Source: DATEDA01 sp035286595
GTDB lineage: Bacteria > Pseudomonadota > Gammaproteobacteria > Burkholderiales > SG8-39
Assembly: GCA_035286595.1 (NCBI GenBank)
Contig: DATEDA010000016.1
Span: 1-14,627 of the forward strand
Reading direction: 5' to 3'
DNA length: 14,627 nt
Shown: piece after piece, positions 6,583-13,387 of the stretch
Layout of the letters: the number at the start of each line of letters is the position of its first letter
Numbering within the stretch: the first letter of the stretch is position 1
The notes under the pieces: generated by a model
Databases searched by the model: none
Seen by the model: the letters and a program-made list of their open reading frames with translations, nothing else
Told to the model about the DNA's origin: nothing
Program-made: the position numbers and the translations under genes

Positions 6583-7923
6583 TCAGGGAGCGGGCTTCAA
6601 CCGGCGGTAGAACGCCGGCACGCCACCGGCAGGCCGCGAGCCGCGGACCTCCGCGACCAGCTGCCGCGCCTGGTCGACCCGCCCGGCGCGCACCGCAGCG
6701 TCGGTCATGATCTGCCACAGCACGTCGCGCTGCGCGTGGCTGCCGCCGAGGCGCACGATCTCGGCGCGCACCGGAAAGAGCGCGTCGACCGCCGTCGCGT
6801 ACTCGCCGCGGCGGTGCGCCCGGACCGCTTCGCAAGCCGGGATCGCGACCCGCGCCGCCACGTCCGCCTCGCTCGCGCCGGAGGTCTGCGCGTGCCCGCG
6901 CATCGCTGCGAGCAGGGCATCCGCCTGCTCCCACCGGCCGGATGCGGCCAACGCCATCATCCAGTGCGGCGTCGTGAACAGGATGATCTGATCGCCGATG
7001 CGCTTCTCGGCGCGATCGGCGAGCTCGGCCCACCGCGATCCGACGTCGACCCCGGCGAGCTCGAGCCGCATCAGGAGCGACGCGGCGTTCTGTACGTCGA
7101 TGTAGAAATCGGGCTGGGCCTGCACGAGCGGCGAGCCGAGGTCGCGCACCTTGCGGTCGTACACGTCCAGCAGCTCGTCGACCCGCCCCGCCTCGAGCAT
7201 GAACAGCGCGCGGTGCCAGGCGAGATGGAACTTGAAGTTGTTGGCGGCTTCGGTCGGCGCCTGGTTGGCGTCCACCCAGCGCCATCCCTCCTCGTGGCGG
7301 CCCTGCATCTCCAGGACGTGCGCCACCGCGTGCACCGCCCATAGATCCGCCGGATTCGCCTCGACCGCGGCGCGGCCCTGCCGCTCGGCGGTCGGATAGT
7401 CGCCCGTCTCCTCGCACGCGAACGCGTGCATGCCGAGGAGAAACCCGCGATCCGGGATCTCCCTGGACCAGCGCGGGAGCACCCGCTCGACGGACGCGCG
7501 CATCCGGCGCGCGTCGCCCGTCGTCCAGAAGTAGGCGAAGTGGGCGAGACGCAGCGCCACGAGGTCGTACGGATGCTCCGCGACGATCGCCTCCCACGCG
7601 GCGATCGCCGCGTCGTTCCGCCCGGCCCGCCAGCTCTTGAGGGCGTGCAGGTGGCCCCGCTCGCGCTTCGTGGCGGCCGGAGCGGCCTCCGCGGCCGCGA
7701 TGCGCTTGTCGACCGCGCCCAGAAACGACGCGTTCGAGATCAGCATCGTCAGGTAGCCCTTCATCACGTTCGCCATCGGGCACGCTGGATCGGCGTCGAG
7801 CGCGGCGTTGACGTGCTGGCCGGCGTCCAGCTTGAAGCCCAGGTACGAGGCGGTCGCGGCGTCGAGCGCGTCCACGCAGGCCGCGGCGCTGGTGGTGACT
7901 TCGTGTCCTAGCGCGTCCTTCAT
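6583..7923 (-). CDS. TTC38-like tetratricopeptide repeat protein
   Basis: This 446-residue all-helical protein resembles the tetratricopeptide repeat protein 38 family. Repeats run through most of its length as paired helices rich in Ala, Leu and Trp. Marker segments are LAHFAYFWTTGD (126-137), LLGMHAFACEETGDY (162-176) and WAVHAVAHVLEMQGRHEEGW (195-214), the last being characteristic of TTC38. There is no signal peptide or membrane segment, so it should be cytoplasmic. The ATG at 7923 overlaps the stop of the upstream glutathione transferase gene (ATGA), indicating coupled translation. It is the last gene of its cluster. The biochemical role of the TTC38 family in bacteria is not known to me; protein-protein scaffolding is the general expectation for TPR folds. 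Family assignment is fairly sure, function unknown. Confidence 0.75.
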   Translation of the reverse strand: MKDALGHEVTTSAAACVDALDAATASYLGFKLDAGQHVNAALDADPACPMANVMKGYLTMLISNASFLGAVDKRIAAAEAAPAATKRERGHLHALKSWRAGRNDAAIAAWEAIVAEHPYDLVALRLAHFAYFWTTGDARRMRASVERVLPRWSREIPDRGFLLGMHAFACEETGDYPTAERQGRAAVEANPADLWAVHAVAHVLEMQGRHEEGWRWVDANQAPTEAANNFKFHLAWHRALFMLEAGRVDELLDVYDRKVRDLGSPLVQAQPDFYIDVQNAASLLMRLELAGVDVGSRWAELADRAEKRIGDQIILFTTPHWMMALAASGRWEQADALLAAMRGHAQTSGASEADVAARVAIPACEAVRAHRRGEYATAVDALFPVRAEIVRLGGSHAQRDVLWQIMTDAAVRAGRVDQARQLVAEVRGSRPAGGVPAFYRRLKPAP

Positions 7924-8894
7924 GCGCGGTGATCCCGCCCGTGCGGGGCGCGGAAGTCGAGGATCGGCCCGCGCGGCACGATCCCGGTCGGGTTCACCCG
8001 TCGCTGGCTGCCGTAGTAGTGGCGCTTGATGTGATCGAAGTCCACCGTCTCGGCGACGCCCGGATGCTGGTAGAGGTCGCGGGTGTACGCCCAGAGGTTC
8101 GGGTAGTCGGTGAGCCGCCGCAGGTTGCACTTGAAGTGGCTGTAGTACACCGGGTCGAACCGCACCAGCGTGGTGAACGCCCGCCAGTCGGCCTCGGTGA
8201 GCCGGTCGCCGCAGAGATAGCGCCGCTTCGCGAGCCGCTCCTCCATCCAGTCGAGCGTCTCGAAGAGCGGCACCACCGCCTCGTCGTAGGCCTCCTGCGA
8301 GGTGGCGAAGCCGCAGCGGTAGACCCCGTTGTTGAGGGTCTCGTAGACACGCTTGTTGACCGCGTCGATCTCCGGCCGGAGCTCGACCGGGTAGTAGTCG
8401 CCGGGCGCGGCGCCGACGCCGTCGAACGCCGAGTTGAACATGCGGATGATCTCGGACGACTCGTTGTTCACGATCGTCTTTCGCTCCCGGTCCCACAGCA
8501 CCGGCACCGTCACGCGGCCGGTGTAGGTCGGCTGCGCCTTCGTGTACACCTCGTGCAGGTAGCGCGCGCCGTTCACGGTGTCGGGGATCACCCCCGGGCC
8601 GGGCGCGAAGGTCCAGCCCTCCGCCAGGTTGTCCCAGTTCGAGACCGAAGCGGAGACGATCCCCTCGAGCCCCTTCAGCTTGCGGAAGAGGAACGTGCGG
8701 TGCGCCCAGGGGCAGGAGAGCGACACGTAGAGGTGATAGCGGCCGGGCGCCGCCCGGAACCCGCCCTCCCCGCTCGGCCCGGACGCGCCGTCGGCGGTGA
8801 CCCAGCTCCGGAACTGCGACTCGCGGCGCAGGAAGCGCCCGCCGACGATGTTGTGCGGCTGATCCTGCCAGATGCCTTCAACCAGAGCGCCCAA
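7920..8894 (-). CDS. Glutathionyl-hydroquinone reductase (xi-class glutathione transferase)
   Basis: This 324-residue xi-class GST (YqjG/PcpF/ECM4 type) uses a cysteine to remove glutathione from glutathionyl-hydroquinones. The active-site motif SLSCPWAHR is at 58-66 with Cys61 as the nucleophile. The N-terminal thioredoxin-like part includes SNWDNLAEGWTF and, near residues 127-145, VTVPVLWDRE and NNESSEIIRMFN. The helical C-terminal part contains RYLCGDRLTEADWRAFTTLVRFDPVYYSHFKCN (in overlapping pieces), which is diagnostic for the class. The start is TTG at 8894, supported by an AGGAG ribosome binding site about 5 nt upstream; there is no better-placed ATG. It follows the hydratase gene by 18 nt and overlaps the TPR gene. 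Association with a 2-keto acid hydratase fits handling of quinones or aromatic breakdown products, but that link is inference. Confidence 0.9.
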   Translation of the reverse strand: MGALVEGIWQDQPHNIVGGRFLRRESQFRSWVTADGASGPSGEGGFRAAPGRYHLYVSLSCPWAHRTFLFRKLKGLEGIVSASVSNWDNLAEGWTFAPGPGVIPDTVNGARYLHEVYTKAQPTYTGRVTVPVLWDRERKTIVNNESSEIIRMFNSAFDGVGAAPGDYYPVELRPEIDAVNKRVYETLNNGVYRCGFATSQEAYDEAVVPLFETLDWMEERLAKRRYLCGDRLTEADWRAFTTLVRFDPVYYSHFKCNLRRLTDYPNLWAYTRDLYQHPGVAETVDFDHIKRHYYGSQRRVNPTGIVPRGPILDFRAPHGRDHRA

Positions 8895-8912
8895 GCGAAC
8901 TCCTTCCGCCGA

Positions 8913-9719
8913 TCAACGAAACTCGATCTCCAGCCCCGGCACCCCGATCCCGTCGAGCCGGGTGCGCCAGCGCTCGCCCGGCTGCACCGGCAGCGCCGCG
9001 GTGAGGGTGCCGGTCGTCACGATTTCGCCCGCGCCGACCGGCCCGAACTGCGGCAGCCGCGCGAGCACCTCCGCCAGGTGCGCGAACGCGAGCAGCGGCG
9101 AGTCGAGCACGTTCGCGCCGCCGCCCACCGCCTGGATGTCGTCGCCGCGGGTGAGCGCGATCCGGAACTCGCGGAGCCGCCGCACGCAGTCGGGGATGCT
9201 CGAAACGAGGACCGGCGCGCCGATCACCAGCCGGCCGTGCAGGGCGTTCGCCGCGACCGTGTCCTCGACCTTGAACTTCCAGAGGGGGAACGGGCTCTGC
9301 ACGATCTCGAACCCGTGCGCGATCCAGTCGATCGCGCCGAGAATCTGGGCCTCGCCGCCCGTCACCGGCGGCGCCTCCGCGAAGTGGAGCACGATCTCCG
9401 GCTCGATGCGCGGCTCGACGAGGCCGCCGAGCGGGAGCTCGGCGCGACCGTCCCGGGCATAGGCGACGGTCGCGTCGTACACGAAGCCCCAGATCGGCTC
9501 GTACACGCCGTACTGGGCCCAGATCGTCCGGTTGGTGAAGCCGATCTTCCGGCCGACCGGGTGCTCGCCGCGATCCATCCGCGCGTGATGCAGCCCTTCC
9601 GCGACGGCGTAGGCCCGCGCCATGTCGAAGCCGGGGCCGCGCGAGGTGAAGGGCGCGATCGACCGCGCCTCGCTCAACGCCTCGAGCAGCTCGGCCGTCT
9701 CGCTCAGCGGCTGATCCAC
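8913..9719 (-). CDS. 2-keto-4-pentenoate hydratase-like protein (FAH superfamily)
   Basis: About 268 residues from the GTG at 9719, the usual size for the MhpD/HpaH/4-oxalocrotonate decarboxylase group. These enzymes add water to, or decarboxylate, 2-hydroxydienoates formed by meta-cleavage of aromatic rings, using a divalent metal. Visible family features are GRKIGFTN (56-63), the acidic metal-binding IEPEIVLHF with Glu106 and Glu108, HGFEIV (135-140), and a C-terminal GEIVTTGTLTAALPV segment. The start overlaps the end of the preceding small exported-protein gene by 16 bp; the frame continues upstream but only with low-complexity Arg-rich sequence, so I reject a longer product. No other meta-pathway gene is nearby, so the true substrate is open. 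Superfamily assignment is secure, the specific reaction is not. Confidence 0.75.
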   Translation of the reverse strand: MDQPLSETAELLEALSEARSIAPFTSRGPGFDMARAYAVAEGLHHARMDRGEHPVGRKIGFTNRTIWAQYGVYEPIWGFVYDATVAYARDGRAELPLGGLVEPRIEPEIVLHFAEAPPVTGGEAQILGAIDWIAHGFEIVQSPFPLWKFKVEDTVAANALHGRLVIGAPVLVSSIPDCVRRLREFRIALTRGDDIQAVGGGANVLDSPLLAFAHLAEVLARLPQFGPVGAGEIVTTGTLTAALPVQPGERWRTRLDGIGVPGLEIEFR

Positions 9720-10243
9720 GCCTGCATCCCGTTCTCCCGGTAGCGCTCGACGTCGAGCCGCTCCACGACGAACGCCTCGACCCGCGGGCACTCCCGCGGC
9801 AGCGCCTCGCGCGGCAGGTCGGACACGATGAACCCGTCGAGCGCGTAGCCGCTTGCGACCGTCTCGCGCCCGCCGCCGCGCTCGCACACGAGGAGCTTCG
9901 CGCTCCCGGTGTCGCCCGCCACCGGCTTGAAGAGCGTCCCCGCGCCCACGACGATCGTGCCGGCGGCGGCGAACCGGCCGTCCTTGCGCCCGAGGTAGAG
10001 GAACACCGGGCCATGGTACGGCCCGAAGTCGGATTCCTGCCACAGCGCGGCGTCGGCGAGGCCGTCGTTGTTGAAGTCCCCGACCGTGCGCGCCACGCCG
10101 TCGTCGAGCGTGCGCCCGGCGCGCCCGGGCGCCGCGGTCTCGAGGAAATGCTCGAGCGGATCGCCGACGTCCTTCTGCGCGCGCGCTTCCGGCGCGCCCG
10201 AGAGGAGCGCGGCCGCAGCGAGGATCACCGCGATCCGCCTCAC
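9704..10243 (-). CDS. Small exported protein with an FG-GAP/dockerin-like calcium motif
   Basis: A 179-residue protein from the GTG at 10243, whose codon overlaps the fructose-bisphosphatase stop (GTGA). Residues 1-22 form a clean signal peptide: MRR, a hydrophobic run of Ala, Leu, Ile and Val, and an ARA cleavage site before QKD. The mature part contains one DFNNDGLADAALW segment (56-68), the Asp/Asn calcium-loop pattern of FG-GAP/VCBS and related repeats, followed by a beta-rich region (GPVFLYLGRKDGRF, with AAAGTIVVGAG nearby) that looks like a single beta-propeller blade. A full propeller would need several such repeats, so this may be a monomeric fragment-like domain or assemble with others. 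There are two Cys residues in the mature part. Position inside an operon with a cytosolic gluconeogenic enzyme and a hydratase gives no obvious function, and I do not recognise a named family. Confidence 0.65.
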   Translation of the reverse strand: MRRIAVILAAAALLSGAPEARAQKDVGDPLEHFLETAAPGRAGRTLDDGVARTVGDFNNDGLADAALWQESDFGPYHGPVFLYLGRKDGRFAAAGTIVVGAGTLFKPVAGDTGSAKLLVCERGGGRETVASGYALDGFIVSDLPREALPRECPRVEAFVVERLDVERYRENGMQAWISR

Positions 10244-11238
10244 TGCCCGAGGTGGTAGCGCGTCACCCGCTCGACCTCGTTCCGCGAGCCGAGAATCACG
10301 CCCACGCGCTGGTGGAGCCGCTCGGGCGCGATGTCGAGGATGCGCTGGTGGCCGTCGGTCGCGGCGCCGCCCGCCTGCTCGACGATCAGCGCCATCGGGT
10401 TCGCTTCGTACATGAGCCGCAGCCGGCCGTCCTTGTGCTTGGCGTCGCGCGGGTACATGAAGATCCCGCCGCGCGAGAGCGTCCGGTAGACGTCGGCGAC
10501 CATCGAGGCGACCCACCGCATGTTGAAGTCCCGCTCCCGCGGGCCGGTCTTCCCGGCGAGGCACTCGTCGATGTAGCGCCTCACCGGCGGGTCCCAGTTG
10601 CGCATGTTCGACGCGTTGATGGCGAACTCGCTCGTGTCGGGCGGGATCCGGATTTCGGGCTCGGTCATCACGAACGAGCCGAGCTCCCGGTCGAGGGTGA
10701 AGCCCGCCACGCCGTTGCCGACGGTGAGGACGAGGATCGTCGCCGCGCCGTACACGGCGAAGCCGGCCGCGACCTGCTTCGACCCGGGCTGGAGAAAGCA
10801 CCTCTCGTCGGGCTCCTTCATCCCGTCGGGACAGCGCAGGACCGAGAAGATCGTGCCGACCGAGATGTTGACGTCGAGGTTGGACGAGCCGTCGAGCGGG
10901 TCCATCACCAGCAGGAACCCGCCGCGCGGGTAGCGGTTCGGGATCTGGTACGGCGCGTCCATCTCCTCCGACACCATCGCCGCGAGCTGCCCGCCCCACT
11001 CGTTCGCCTCGACCAGCACCTCGTTGGCGACGACGTCGAGCCTCTTCTGCGCCTCGCCCTGCACGTTCTGCGTGCCCATCACGTCGCCGATCCCGGCGAG
11101 CGCGCCCTTGCTGACCGCGTGGCTGATCGCCTTGCAGGCGCGCGCGATCACCTCGATCGTGAGCCGCAGCTCGGGCGACACCGTGCCGTGGCTGCGCTGC
11201 TGCTCGACGAGGTACTGGGTGAGGGTGACGCGGTGCAC
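10240..11238 (-). CDS. fbp: Class I fructose-1,6-bisphosphatase
   Basis: It hydrolyses fructose 1,6-bisphosphate to fructose 6-phosphate in gluconeogenesis, and in the Calvin cycle where that operates. The protein is 332 residues, the same length as E. coli Fbp. It has the metal-binding acids EE at 91-92, the signature DPLDGSSNLDVN (113-124), and the substrate-binding C-terminal block RLRLMYEANPMALIVEQAGG (in the last quarter of the chain). The start is GTG at 11238 with an AGGAG ribosome binding site at the right distance; it encodes MHRVTLTQYL, as expected for the family. It begins 26 nt after the RNase Z-like gene and its stop overlaps the start of the next gene. A Calvin-cycle role is not supported by anything else in the window. 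Confidence 0.95.
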   Translation of the reverse strand: MHRVTLTQYLVEQQRSHGTVSPELRLTIEVIARACKAISHAVSKGALAGIGDVMGTQNVQGEAQKRLDVVANEVLVEANEWGGQLAAMVSEEMDAPYQIPNRYPRGGFLLVMDPLDGSSNLDVNISVGTIFSVLRCPDGMKEPDERCFLQPGSKQVAAGFAVYGAATILVLTVGNGVAGFTLDRELGSFVMTEPEIRIPPDTSEFAINASNMRNWDPPVRRYIDECLAGKTGPRERDFNMRWVASMVADVYRTLSRGGIFMYPRDAKHKDGRLRLMYEANPMALIVEQAGGAATDGHQRILDIAPERLHQRVGVILGSRNEVERVTRYHLGQ

Positions 11239-11263
11239 GGGATCTCCTGCGGACTGCGTCGCG

Positions 11264-11293
11264 ATTATCCGCCGGTCGCGGCGGCCGTGCCAG
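11264..11293 (-). promoter_or_regulatory. Possible promoter for fbp and downstream genes
   Basis: On the minus strand CTGGCA (11293-11288, four of six -35 matches), an 18-nt spacer and GATAAT (11269-11264, five of six -10 matches) precede fbp. The -10 box overlaps the TAA stop of the upstream gene. Transcription would start near 11257, about 20 nt before the GTG. This would let fbp be expressed apart from rtcA. The match is moderate and unverified. Confidence 0.3.
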
Positions 11294-12296
11294 CGTTTCG
11301 CAGCTCGCCCTCGAGCTCCGCGCGCAGCTCGCGCTCCCGCTCGGTGTAGCGCGGCGAGAAGTGGAACGGCACGACGTTCCGTGCGCCGGCGGCGCGCGCG
11401 ATCCGGCCCGCCTGGCGCGCGGTGAGATGCTGCTTCTCGGAAGCGTGCGACACGTCCTCGTCCAGGAACACGGTCTCGATGAACAGCAGGTCGGCGCCGC
11501 GCGCGAGCGCGACGATGCGCTCGAAGTTCGCGTCGTGATAGAGAACGTCGGTCACGTAGCAGAGCTTCTCGCCCGGAACGAGCTCGAGGCAGGCCTTCAG
11601 CTCGCCGTACGGCAGGAACCGCTCGTGCACGCCCTCGGCCTCCCGCCACCACACCCGGATCGGCTCGTCGTCGCGGCGGCCTTCGAGCGCCGCGCGCTTG
11701 AGCTCCGCGACCCACGGGCCGGTCTTCAGCCCCATCTCGACCAGCCGGTTCTTCCACACGTTGACGTGGGTCTTCTCCTCGATCGCGAAGCCGAGGCACG
11801 GTGTGCGATGGTCGAGGAGCGCGCAGCGGACGCGGAACTGGTCCTCGTCGACCAGGATCCCGTCCGGAGCGCGGCCGTCGGCGAGCGGCTCGCGCGCGAA
11901 TCCGCGCCGCGTGTCGAACCGCGCGGTGCGCGTCCGGCCGTCCGCGCCGACCTCGGTCGCGGTGACGACCAGCGCCTGCTCGTAGCGGTCGACGCGATCC
12001 CACGTATACGAGGCCAGACGATGCTCGACGCGGTCGGTGAATCCCGGCGGCCCGAAGAGCGCCAGCGCCGCGTGCCGCCCGACGCAGATCCGGACCAGCC
12101 GGTCGAAGCCGATGAAATGGTCCATGTGCGTGTGCGACACGAACACGTGCGAGAGGCGGAGCAGCTTCCTGGGCGGCAGCGCCGAGTTGTCGCCGAGGTC
12201 GAAGAGGAGCGCGCGCCGCTCGAACCGGAAGTCGACGTAGACGCCCGGGTCGCCGAACGACTCGTTCACGAGGTGGGCGGTGAAGATCGGCCGCAT
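11265..12296 (-). CDS. RNase Z-like metallo-beta-lactamase-fold hydrolase
   Basis: A 343-residue MBL-fold protein with the zinc-binding motif HTHMDH at residues 55-60, a later Asp in YVTDVLYHD, and HFSPRY near the C-terminus, the last being typical of tRNase Z (RNase Z). Family members cut tRNA precursors just 3' of the discriminator base or act as related phosphodiesterases. It is longer than short-form RNase Z (about 300 residues), with a central charged insertion (roughly 100-165). The ATG at 12296 opens directly into the first beta strands, MRPIFTAHLVNESFGDPGVY; there is no strong ribosome binding site, and the gene begins 9 nt after the rtcA stop, so re-initiation is likely. Its partner, an RNA-end cyclase, supports RNA as a substrate. 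Identity as the housekeeping tRNase Z is not certain; it may be a paralogue with its own target. Confidence 0.75.
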   Translation of the reverse strand: MRPIFTAHLVNESFGDPGVYVDFRFERRALLFDLGDNSALPPRKLLRLSHVFVSHTHMDHFIGFDRLVRICVGRHAALALFGPPGFTDRVEHRLASYTWDRVDRYEQALVVTATEVGADGRTRTARFDTRRGFAREPLADGRAPDGILVDEDQFRVRCALLDHRTPCLGFAIEEKTHVNVWKNRLVEMGLKTGPWVAELKRAALEGRRDDEPIRVWWREAEGVHERFLPYGELKACLELVPGEKLCYVTDVLYHDANFERIVALARGADLLFIETVFLDEDVSHASEKQHLTARQAGRIARAAGARNVVPFHFSPRYTERERELRAELEGELRNAGTAAATGG

Positions 12297-12305
12297 GGGG
12301 ATCGG

Positions 12306-13349
12306 TCAACGGGAATGTACGCGCACCCGCGCGAGCCCGCCCGCGCGCGCGACCTCGAACCGCACCGGGAGAAACTGGCCGATCAGCCACATCGCGGTCG
12401 CGGCGTGCGGCGACGCCTCGCGCGCGGTGAACGTCGACTCGCCGCCGGCGAGGGCGAGGTAGACGAGCAGCTGATCGGCGGCGTGAACGTCGAGCGCCGC
12501 GCCGGCGTCGAGGTCGGCGGCGAGCTCGCCCGCCGCGGATTCGCCCAGCGCTTCCGAGGGGACGCCGCGCTCGGCGACGCGGCCGGCACCGAGGACGGTG
12601 TTCGCGCGCTCCGCCCACAGCACGATCGCCCCACCCTGCCCGAAAGCTTCGTTCCCGCCGAGGACGCGCGCCTCCACGCTGACCGGGGCGTGCGTCGCGT
12701 CGAGCCGGGCGAGCGCGGATGCTCGCATCCGGTCCGGGATGTGCGCCGGCAGGTTGCCGGCGTGGGCGAGGCCGTCGATCCTCACGACCCGTCCCGGCGC
12801 GTCGAGCGCGAGCGGCCGCGGCGTCGCGGGCGTCGTCGCGACCTCGACCTCGCCGCCGCCGCGCGGGTAGTAACCGCGGCGCGCGACCCGGCAGTCGACC
12901 GCGATCCCCAGGCGCGCGAGCAGCGGCACGAGGACCCGGCGGAAGTAGTCGATCGGCGGCGCGGCGCGGACGTCGGTGCCGCCGGTCAGGCGCACGCGGC
13001 ACGACCCGGGCGCGCGGATCATCGCGGGCAGCAGCGCCTGCAGCACCAGCGTGAGGCTGCCGGCGGTGCCGACGTCGAACGCGTGCTCCCCGGCGCGCAG
13101 GGGTCCCGGGTGGAACTCGAACGCCGGCGAGCGCGGCGCCAGGTACTCGCAGCGGGCGTCGCAGAGCGCCGCGACGGCGCTCACCGCCGTCAGGTGCTGC
13201 GGGGCGAGCCCGGGCCGGTCGCGGCGGGCGCGAACGTCGCGCACGCGGATGGCCGTGCCGGTGACCGCCGCGAGCGCGACCGCGGTGCGGACGAGCTGTC
13301 CGCCGCCTTCGCCGTGAGCGCCGTCGATCTCGAGCATCGGTTGCAGCAT
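12306..13349 (-). CDS. rtcA: RNA 3'-terminal phosphate cyclase
   Basis: The enzyme uses ATP to convert RNA 3'-phosphates to 2',3'-cyclic phosphates through a covalent AMP-histidine intermediate. The protein is 347 residues (E. coli RtcA is about 338). It carries the N-terminal signature IDGAHGEGGGQLVRTAVAL (8-26), LTGGTD (121-126), PPIDYF (131-136) and RRGYYPRGGGEVE (157-169). The C-terminal segment SPHAATAM places His315 as the likely nucleotidyl-accepting histidine, followed by FLPVRF. ADQLLVYLALAGG (291-303) also matches. Starts at ATG 13349 or ATG 13337 (four residues shorter) are both possible; neither has a strong ribosome binding site. No rtcB ligase or rtcR regulator is present in the window. 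The gene is divergent from a Bug-family gene, with 38 bp between start codons, and leads into the RNase Z-like gene. Confidence 0.92.
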   Translation of the reverse strand: MLQPMLEIDGAHGEGGGQLVRTAVALAAVTGTAIRVRDVRARRDRPGLAPQHLTAVSAVAALCDARCEYLAPRSPAFEFHPGPLRAGEHAFDVGTAGSLTLVLQALLPAMIRAPGSCRVRLTGGTDVRAAPPIDYFRRVLVPLLARLGIAVDCRVARRGYYPRGGGEVEVATTPATPRPLALDAPGRVVRIDGLAHAGNLPAHIPDRMRASALARLDATHAPVSVEARVLGGNEAFGQGGAIVLWAERANTVLGAGRVAERGVPSEALGESAAGELAADLDAGAALDVHAADQLLVYLALAGGESTFTAREASPHAATAMWLIGQFLPVRFEVARAGGLARVRVHSR

Positions 13350-13352
13350 AAT
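13324..13352 (+). promoter_or_regulatory. Possible promoter of the Bug-family gene
   Basis: The plus strand has TCGATC (13324-13329, three of six -35 matches), a 17-nt spacer and CATAAT (13347-13352, five of six -10 matches). Transcription would start near 13359, about 30 nt before the ATG at 13388. The -10 box includes the complement of the rtcA start codon, so the two divergent genes share this short control region. The -35 is weak and the call is tentative. Confidence 0.3.
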
Positions 13353-13387
13353 CGCTGCCGCCGATCCGGAAACGAAAGGCAGGAGAA

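Noticed and set aside
3311..6610. Plus-strand open frame of about 1,100 codons opposite speA and the carboxyspermidine dehydrogenase gene
   Set aside because: It is the antisense of two clear enzymes. GC-rich codon use removes stops from this frame, and the product is low-complexity (Arg, Leu, Ala, Asp, Val) with no family signature.
7929..9743. Plus-strand open frame of about 600 codons opposite the GST and hydratase genes
   Set aside because: Antisense shadow of two recognisable enzymes; no motif or ribosome binding site supports it.
11239..13002. Fusion of a long N-terminal region to fructose-bisphosphatase
   Set aside because: The open frame upstream of the GTG at 11238 overlaps the RNase Z-like gene and rtcA out of frame. 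The GTG has a good ribosome binding site and yields exactly the family length.
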